DNA from: Plakobranchus ocellatus
Taxonomy: Eukaryota; Mollusca; Gastropoda; Plakobranchidae
Reading direction: 5' to 3'
Assembly (NCBI GenBank): GCA_019648995.1
Contig: BLXT01007869.1
Coordinates: 18,370-43,130 of the forward strand
Length of the DNA stretch: 24,761 nucleotides
The translations under genes were made by a program, and so were the position numbers. Under the pieces are notes generated by a model. That model saw nothing but the letters and a program-made list of their open reading frames with translations. It was not told the DNA's origin and searched no databases. This document shows positions 1 to 24,761 of the stretch, in pieces; the stretch's first letter is position 1; each line of letters begins with the position of its first letter.

Positions 1-1399
1 AAAAGAAAAAAAAAGATTATCCACCTGATCTACATTAGAAAGGAAGGTTATCCACACAGTAGCCCAGATAGATCTAAGGATCTACAAGAGATACAGTGTG
101 AACGACAGGACAATGGAATAAAGAGATTCAGAAGAAGTTCACACACTTAGACCTAGCAACAGACAAGACAAGATAAGACAGAAGATGAGAGAAAATTACA
201 ACATGTGAGAGTAAAATTCGAACCCACAGCCACCGCCTTACCAGACGGAGGAACCAAGCAAAAAAGCCAGTGAACCATCTGCTTCCACAAAAATAGAAGC
301 ATCTGAATCAGGTCATTCACCCAGCCACTCCATCCAATTAGAGTATATATTTGTGCTAGAGTAGAGAACCTCTCAAACTATTATTACGTTACAGACTAAC
401 TGTGGATCTCCGCCTGATCTAGAAATCCAGAATTGAAACATAAAACCATAAAGCTACACCGATCTGGCTAGAGCATGGTAATAAGTTTGAACATTTTCAA
501 CTTTTCCACCTGTTTTTAGCCGTCAATGCTTTTCTTTTTCTTTTTTAATTCATCTACATAAGTCACTTTTATTTCTAGGGCTAAACCTATAATAGGTAAG
601 TTGACAAGGCCTATGAATACAAACACAAGAAAGCAAAAATCTATGGATGCTAGACGGCTTTATAACTTTTCATATTGCAGTATAACCATTAAAATAAGTG
701 AAAAGGGACAATTTCTGTGCATCAGTTGTCTTATATTTAAAAAGTCGTCACTGCATCAAAGCTTGTCAAAAATTAAACTCATCCATCTCTATGAGCCAAG
801 CATATTGAGTGTTTTTTTTTTTCCCCAAAAGGTTAAAAACATTTTTGTTCTGAACAAAACTGTTTTTGTAAATGTTAAAATTTTTGGCAACTATCTGGTC
901 GACCAAAATTGCCTTCATTTTGTCAATAATGTTAAGGAATAATATTTGTGTGCATGTGTGCATAACAGAAAATCTTTCCATCAAATTCTAGATCTAGATA
1001 TTACCTACCTCTAGATTTATCTCTAGAAATATTGTAGACCTAGATCTAGTAGGAGACTGTGCACACCTCTTGGTTGTTTGCTGCCCTTTTTTTCCATCTT
1101 TCTGCTGTATATCTGCTACTCAGATTAGCACATATGGGTTTGAAGATCACCAAGCCAGTGTTGTGACTTGATAAAATACCTATATATATATATCTTTGAA
1201 AAGTGTATTACAACAAATTTTTTTGGGTCTTGTAAACTACCTCATGCTGGAGCGTAAGATGAAGGCAAGTCTCTTCCTCCCTTAAACGCATGTCTCCTAT
1301 CCTATTGCTGGGGGTATGAGTGGCCACAGGTTAGTTTAACTGTCCTAGAAATCCAAAGGAAAATGCCCTACATGTTTACCAGTGTTGAATGTGACTTAC
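1..1399. other. Copine intron 18 (partial)
   Basis: AT-rich. Apart from the possible SINE at 205-345, it holds CTAGATCTAG-rich sequence at 985-1050 and a short (TA)n at 1183-1193. The open frames at 601-942 and 766-984 show no family features. The next copine exon was looked for and not found. Confidence 0.7.
205..345 (-). mobile_element. Possible tRNA-type SINE head
   Basis: On the minus strand GGCTGTGGGTTCGAATTTTA resembles a pol III B box (GGTTCGANNNC). An A-box-like TGGTTCACTGGC lies about 50 bases upstream. Most of the 3' body and any tail are unclear, and no target-site duplication was seen. It lies in copine intron 18. Confidence 0.35.
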
Positions 1400-20106
<18,707 letters not shown>

Positions 20107-20190
20107 GGTGATAATGATGATGAAGCTTATTTAGGGTTTGCTGATTCTCTCCTGTTTGTAAAAATTCAACGAATCACCAAAACTTGGACG
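20107..20190 (-). promoter_or_regulatory. Probable copine 5' untranslated stretch
   Basis: Sequence directly upstream of the start codon has an in-frame TAA at 20131-20133 and no upstream ATG close by. A possible acceptor (ACAAACAG, ending near 20154) would put an intron in the 5' UTR. No TATA box or initiator can be assigned with confidence, so the transcription start is unknown. Confidence 0.35.
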
Positions 20191-20300
20191 GCGGCATTGA
20201 AATGTTTTTCATGGAATAATACCGATTCTCAATCACTCATGCACATCAGAATTCACAATTCATCAAAACTTGGGAGGCCACACTGAAACTCTTCTTAGCA
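20155..20300. repeat. Local direct duplication upstream of copine start
   Basis: A stretch near 20160-20208 (AATTCAACGAATCACCAAAA then CTTGGACGGCGGCATTGAAA) recurs about 90 bases further at 20250-20300 (AATTCACAATTCATCAAAA then CTTGGGAGGCCACACTGAAA). Identity is about 75 percent. It lies within 50-200 bases of the start codon and so may be in the 5' UTR or promoter. Confidence 0.65.
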
Positions 20301-21018
20301 GTGTGAAATTTTTGTTTTTGACTAAACAGTTTTCCTGCAGAAAGAAAAGCAGAAGCATGAAATGCAGAGACATCTCAGCATGAGATATTTTCATAAAAAA
20401 TGTATTTAGTATGCACCATAGAGGGCACTGAATCTTTGTCCATAGATAAGCAATAGCACCATGGGAGAATTTCAGGCAAACATAAAATGAACTACAACAC
20501 AACACTTCTACCTACATCTTTTTAAACACAATTTTATTTCTAATTTGCAAGCTGCAAAATGCCTAACATTATTTCATTTTAACAAATTGTGTGGTAAAGC
20601 TAGGTTGCGCATGTGTTGCAGCACAAAAAGTATTGTATGTCATGGTGGAAAAAAATTTCACAAGACAATATGTTAAAGCCAAATTTTCTGTCCCTGAGGA
20701 CTGCCCTAAAGTCATTGCAAATAAAATATATTTGTAAAAAGAAATATTAACTGAAAACTTCATAGTGAAAAAAAGAGAAATGGGAGGCCTTGAGATCTAT
20801 AAATGAATGAATCACAGGGTAATATATAAAATATATGCAGACTTGCTAGTAATGTAATATCAAATCAATGCCTCCAGTGAGAAATGAAGAAAACAGCTGA
20901 TTTTTTCCACGTAGCACACAATGCAACTGCTGGAGGCAGGAGTATACCTAGAGTGTTTTGGGGATATGCTGCCTCAGAGAAAATGTTTTTGAAAGTACGG
21001 CAAATAAACATACATGCA
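20301..21018. other. 5' flank of copine
   Basis: No gene recognised. Minus-strand open frames at 20263-20505 and 20569-20763 have no domain features. Any distal promoter or first non-coding exon of copine would lie around here, but none can be placed. Confidence 0.5.
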
Positions 21019-21187
21019 GGCACTATATGGCATCAAGCAGAACTTATATTTGGTCAACTCTGAAGCAATGAAATATTCTTGAAGCAGCATTTAAAATACA
21101 TTTATATTGCCGCGGAAAATTTGTAGAAGACTGAAAATGCAGAGATCCGCAGAAATGCAGACAACTAGAGCACTGTAATATTCATCA
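21019..21187 (+). repeat. Dispersed repeat, copy B (5' flank of copine)
   Basis: Partner of 1884-2046, with the same block order (for example CTCTGAAGCAATGAAATA, CATTTAAAATACATT, CGCAGAAATGCAGACAAC). It lies about 1 kb upstream of the copine start codon. No terminal inverted repeats were recognised. Confidence 0.7.
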
Positions 21188-21467
21188 ATAGGTCTTCCCA
21201 ACGGGCCTTTTGCTGACATTATAATAGGCCTATCAATATATATAATGACAATGAACTGACGATACAGAAATGCATGTTTGCAACAATTTAGACACTTAGC
21301 ATTGAATAATATTGATTTTAGTGTTGTTGTGGTTACATTTTTAATGGTATTTTAAAAGTATTTAATGACCATAGGCTATATAAGGGCCCTCTTTTTTTTG
21401 TTTAGATTCCAGATCAAGACTAGATATATATATAAATTAAGATCTATTTAACTGATTCAGTCCCTTT

Positions 21468-21482
21468 AGCCGCTGTCAGCGG
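21468..21482. repeat. Short hairpin in piggyBac-like subterminal repeat
   Basis: GCCGCTGTCAGCGGC can form a 6-bp GC-rich stem with a 3-base loop. The second repeat copy (21510-21524) has one change in the stem. It may serve as a transposase-binding or structural site, by analogy with subterminal repeats of other elements. Confidence 0.5.
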
Positions 21483-21705
21483 CTCAGCTGCCTTCATTTC
21501 AGTCCCTTAAGCCGCTGTCACCGGCTCAGCATTTCAATGCAAATATATAGAAAACAAAAGTGCGAAACTATGTTTATCCGGTAAGAACCAGTTGGGGACA
21601 CTAAACACTTCCTTTTGACTTTCATTTATCGCATTGTTGATACTAGATAATTTAGATTGCTTTGAGTGTTTGTGCTCTTTTTTTTCAGTTGCCAAAGTAA
21701 ACAAC

Positions 21706-22108
21706 ATGGTTGAATCAAACCCATACCATCGTAGAATGACTGCAGAGAAGGCATTAGATTTTTGTTTTAGCTAAATGGTAGATGATTCTAGTGATGGTTA
21801 TAAGTCTAATCGTTCTGAGGCTAGTGTTGATCACTTACACAACCATACTAGTGATAGTAAGATGGATAGTGGGGGTGATATCGAGCAGCCTATCCCCTGT
21901 GTCTAGACCTAGTTATAATGTAAGAGAAGGAGACTAGATGCAGAATAGGATTATCAACTGATTCTGATAGCAGCTCTAGATCTAATTCTACAAATGCTGC
22001 ATCTAGACCCAGTTTTAGATCTATACCCACAGATAAAGCAGCATTTAGACCTAGGTCTAATTCTAGATCTACATCCATAGATACTGTTTTGGACTCAAGT
22101 TTCAAGTA
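21706..22108 (+). pseudogene. piggyBac-like transposase N-terminal remnant
   Basis: It reads MVESNPYHRRMTAEKALDF then a stop, then MVDDSSDGYKSNRSEASVD with further acidic residues. After a frame change it gives STDSDSSSRSNSTNAAS and a Ser/Arg/Asp-rich tract ending in a stop near 22108. An acidic, serine-rich N-terminus after a T-A-E-x-A-L motif is typical of piggyBac transposases. No catalytic aspartate region is present. The family call rests partly on the TTAA ends. Confidence 0.55.
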
Positions 22109-22285
22109 AGGGTGTAGCTCATTATAAAAAATCATATAAAAAAAAGTTTTTGCTCAAAGTCGTTGAAATGTTCTGTACATATGGACATAATGTTAGGCTT
22201 TTGGATATTTCACAAGATTAGTACCTTGGAGTGCGTGCAGGCGCTTGAATTTGAGTTGAGGGGAAAAAATTGCTGTAATTTAATT

Positions 22286-22543
22286 GGCCCTTTTTCGTTT
22301 GTTCCCACCCCGACTTTTTATATAGATCTAGGAGATTCTAGATCTAGCTATATTGTCCGATAGGAGCAAACGAAAAAAGTGTCAAATTGTGTAGATTTTA
22401 TGTGAAAATAATATTTTCATTATAACTTGGCCTGCAACCTCTTCATTTCTTCGATGGATTAGGATGATAGAGCCCGATCGAATAATAAAGCTAGAATATA
22501 GGCCTATATAAAAAGTCGGCGTGGGAACAAACGAAAAAGCGCC
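22286..22543. mobile_element. Foldback/MITE-like element with 40-bp inverted arms, nested
   Basis: The left arm 22286-22325 (GGCCCTTTTTCGTTTGTTCC and CACCCCGACTTTTTATATAG) and the right arm 22504-22543 are inverted copies matching at 38 of 40 bases. The loop is 178 bases. A shorter inverted piece (GGAGCAAACGAAAAAA) recurs inside at 22363-22378. Flanks are AT-rich and no target-site duplication is certain. It lies inside the piggyBac-like element. Confidence 0.85.
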
Positions 22544-22796
22544 ATTTTTTTTTCACTTTTTATTTTTATTTTTTTTTATCAGATAAAAGATTTGCTGAAA
22601 ATTATTTCACATACACAACATACGTGTAATTCTGTTCTTCATTCATTTCTTTAAAAATTGGGATGCCACACTACGTGGCTTTTATTTGTTGAGCCGTGTT
22701 CTCACATAAAAACAGAAACACACTTGTTCTGTAATGCGCCCTAAAAAATGGGCTGGCACAAGAAGTCGTTTTTCCCTCTGGGACTGAATCAGTTAA

Positions 22797-23299
22797 TTTA
22801 GAGAGGCATTGAATAGGCTAACTACTAAGATCTTTTCTCCGAAGAGTAGATCTAAATCTGATGAGGAAAACCTGACTCAGATCTGACTCAGATATGTGAA
22901 TGGTGATAAAAGTTAATAAATGTCATGTCAAGAATCCTTCCCCAGAAATCTTTCGGATTTGATGCAATCTAATCTTGATTACATCTAGAGATCTGAAAAA
23001 ATGTCTCGATTGTCGACTCTTGATTTAGATCTCGGAACTCTCTTTTGTATGTGGCTAGTTTTGGATAGACTTAACCAGGCCTAAAATTTTAAGAGAGCTC
23101 TGCCAGTGACTGGAACAGATATTTTGCTGGTTGCGTTGTGAAAATACTCTAAGACTTATTTTATTTATAAATGAAATTCCAGATATAGCCTACATCGTTT
23201 TGACTGGATCGTTTTTGTAATTCTGCCCAAGTTAATGTACTACATGCAACAATGAAAAATAAAATGGATACATCGAGGCCTAACTTTTATCAAAATCCC
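22797..23299. other. Between piggyBac-like element and LINE
   Basis: AT-rich and rich in AGATCT and CTAGA words. Earlier LINE sequence may be present but is too decayed to read. Confidence 0.55.
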
Positions 23300-24218
23300 C
23301 AATTTTAAAAACATTTTTGAAACATTATCCTAACTCTCCAGATCTTTTTAACCTGCATGGTGAAATAAACTTGAGGAATCCAGAGAACATTTCTGGGTTT
23401 AAAGTGAATTGAGAAAATCTTAATAATTTCTTCAGTACGAAGATGATGCAGTTTTAAAAGCGGTGCCTGGTGAACAACCTCGAAAACTTTAAGATGCTGT
23501 TGTCTTAGAGAGCAAAAGAACGAAAAAGTGAAAAAAAAAAAAAAACCGGAATGGATGGTTATTTCAAAATTCAATGAAATCCTCGAATCCTAAATGCAAT
23601 CTCGTTAGCAAAAGAGAAAAACATTAAATAAAATGTAAGTATCTTGACTATCTGATAATATCCGATGGCAGATGCCCAAGCGAAAAACGAAAAAGAGAAG
23701 CCACGGCCAAAGATTTTTTTTTTTAATTAAAAAGATTCCAAAAAATTAAACCGATATTGAAGAACAGAAATATAAGTATGAGAACCAAAGTAAAGGAAAT
23801 GAAAACATAGCCAGCACTATTATATGGAAGTGAGCGTTGGACAACTAATAAGGAAACAGAGACGAAACTGGAAGCATTAGAGATATCGTTTATCAAAAGA
23901 ATGATGAGGATACTATGGGCGGGGAAAAGTTCAATGAATCGGTTCTCAAAAAAGCCAAACTTTTAAAATCACTAACAAAACCTTAAAACGAGGGCAATTA
24001 CACGGTCCTAGGACACATTTATTGACATAAGTATTTAGAAAATGTTACAATCCCATGCAAGATTTAAGGCAAAATAGTAGAGTAGGCAGAGAATAACTTT
24101 ATTGAAAGTTTTGATTCATGGAAAATAGTTAATAATAGCAACAAAAGCCTTAAGGTTTATTGAGAAAAGGTTTGAAAGGAGGAACATGATCGACGACGCC
24201 TGTTCTAAACAGGGCACC
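23300..24218 (+). pseudogene. Decayed non-LTR retrotransposon reverse transcriptase
   Basis: Broken by several frameshifts and stops, the plus strand gives RT motifs in order: SPDLFNLHGEINLRNPENI (23335 on), QYEDDAVLKAV for the Y-x-D-D catalytic box (23433), VLESKRTKK, KPEWMVISK, YLIISDGRCPSE (23649), FQKIKPILKNRNISMRTK, LLYGSERWTTNKE (23820), FIKRMMRILWAGKSS, VLGHIY (24008 on), and RRNMIDDACSKQGT (24177-24218). This is the RT thumb and C-terminus typical of RTE-like or related LINEs. The clade is not assigned. It has no intact ORF and is not active. Confidence 0.85.
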
Positions 24219-24538
24219 AGAGTAGCCAAACCCTTTTGTTTTTTTTAATCATTTTGCATGGCATTATTCACTACCGAAACAAATTTTACGCACAAAACTT
24301 TAAAGCCATTTTTCCTGCCGCGAAGAGGAGACTGTGTTGGTCGGTGGCTAAAATACTTTAAACGATAAAATCTGAAAAGTCTGTCGAGTTTTTTTTTTTA
24401 ATTTACAATATTATGTCTCATAAACACTAACATCATTAATATATCCATAATTTTGTGGATTTTATTGGCGCTCTACAAAGTTTTGTATAGAATAGGCGTT
24501 ACACTTTCGCGCTTAGCTGCTTTACAGAAGATAAAAGG
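24219..24538. other. Between the two LINE fragments
   Basis: Nothing firm. Part may be the 3' UTR of the first LINE or decayed coding sequence of the second. Confidence 0.5.
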
Positions 24539-24722
24539 TAAGGTGAAGGGCGGATGAGGGAGAGGCAAACAGGAAAATAAATGGGATGATAACATCCGAG
24601 AACGGACAGCCAGGGAACTGCAGAGCACAATGAGGAAAGCTGGGAGGTGGAGGAGATTTATTGACATGTCAGAGACTACAAAACGGATAAAAAATCTTCT
24701 AAAGCACAACAAAACAGGATAC

Positions 24723-24761
<39 letters not shown>
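24539..24761 (+). mobile_element. Tail of a second LINE, ending in (TAG)n
   Basis: Plus-strand reading: GRGKQENKWDDNIRERTAR, ELQSTMRKAGRWRRFIDMS, then KNLLKHNKTGYK and a TAG stop. R-G-x-Q-x-x-x-W-D-D-N-I-R-E and the later W-R-R-F/L-I-D are typical of LINE C-termini, but differ from the copy just upstream. The stop codon merges into a (TAG)n run from about 24726 to the window end, like a short-repeat 3' tail of a non-LTR element. A stop lies inside at about 24555. Confidence 0.7.
24724..24761. repeat. (TAG)n microsatellite at window edge
   Basis: About twelve TAG units run to the right edge. The true length is not known because the window stops inside it. Confidence 0.97.

Larger units (their letters stand above)
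21448..22796 (+). mobile_element. piggyBac-like DNA transposon, TTAA-flanked, defective
   Basis: The ends are TTAA at 21448-21451 followed by CTGATTCAGTCCC, and GGGACTGAATCAG followed by TTAA at 22793-22796: a perfect 13-bp terminal inverted repeat flanked by TTAA, the piggyBac target. Inside the left end, a 33-bp subterminal repeat occurs at 21456-21488 and 21498-21530 with two mismatches. A broken acidic and serine-rich coding region lies at 21706-22108. At 1.35 kb with no DDD catalytic domain visible, it cannot be autonomous. Confidence 0.8.

Noticed and set aside
295..345. Minus-strand reading MEWLGE, resembling the next copine block (M-E-x-L-D-G-D)
   Set aside because: No acceptor precedes it, a stop follows at once, and the region looks SINE-like.
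601..942. 113-codon plus-strand frame, longest without N
   Set aside because: No recognisable domain, low complexity, in copine intron 18.

Overview
The window is eukaryotic nuclear DNA: AT-rich, intron-dense, and full of simple repeats and transposon debris. It carries one recognisable host gene, a copine, on the minus strand. Eighteen coding exons join in a consistent reading frame from the start codon at 20104-20106 to a donor after 1400. They give 464 residues. The gene runs off the left edge, so the last part of the von Willebrand A domain and the C-terminus are missing. Intron sizes (about 0.35-2 kb), the repeat types and the frequent TCTAGATCTAG-like words suggest an invertebrate, perhaps a gastropod mollusc. 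That placement is inference; copine itself occurs widely in eukaryotes.

Layout, left to right. 1-1399 is intron 18, with a possible tRNA-type SINE near 205-345. 1400-20106 is the copine, read right to left: exons 18-14 encode the vWA domain (1400-5628), exons 13-12 the linker with a basic patch (6638-7480), exons 11-8 the second C2 domain (8417-13042), exons 7-6 a short inter-C2 linker (13391-14112), and exons 5-1 the first C2 domain and N-terminus (14893-20106). The introns hold a 43-bp and a 76-bp tandem repeat, a decayed copy of exon 16 sitting in intron 12, a SINE with a perfect 13-bp target-site duplication, an 853-base assembly gap in intron 8, and several microsatellites. The gap does not remove coding sequence, because the flanking exons join in frame.

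20107-21447 is the copine 5' flank. It has an in-frame upstream stop, a local duplication and an old dispersed repeat, but I see no second gene. 21448-22796 is a TTAA-flanked, piggyBac-like element with a broken transposase N-terminus. Nested in it is a foldback element with 40-bp arms that match at 38 of 40 positions. 23300-24218 is a decayed non-LTR retrotransposon reverse transcriptase fragment on the plus strand. 24539-24761 is the tail of a second, different non-LTR element ending in (TAG)n.

Most open reading frames longer than 60 codons here are chance or lie over introns and repeats; a few overlap true copine exons. I found no new multi-gene system. The most interesting signals are the exon-16 relic, the piggyBac-like element with the nested foldback, and several splice-site oddities in copine.
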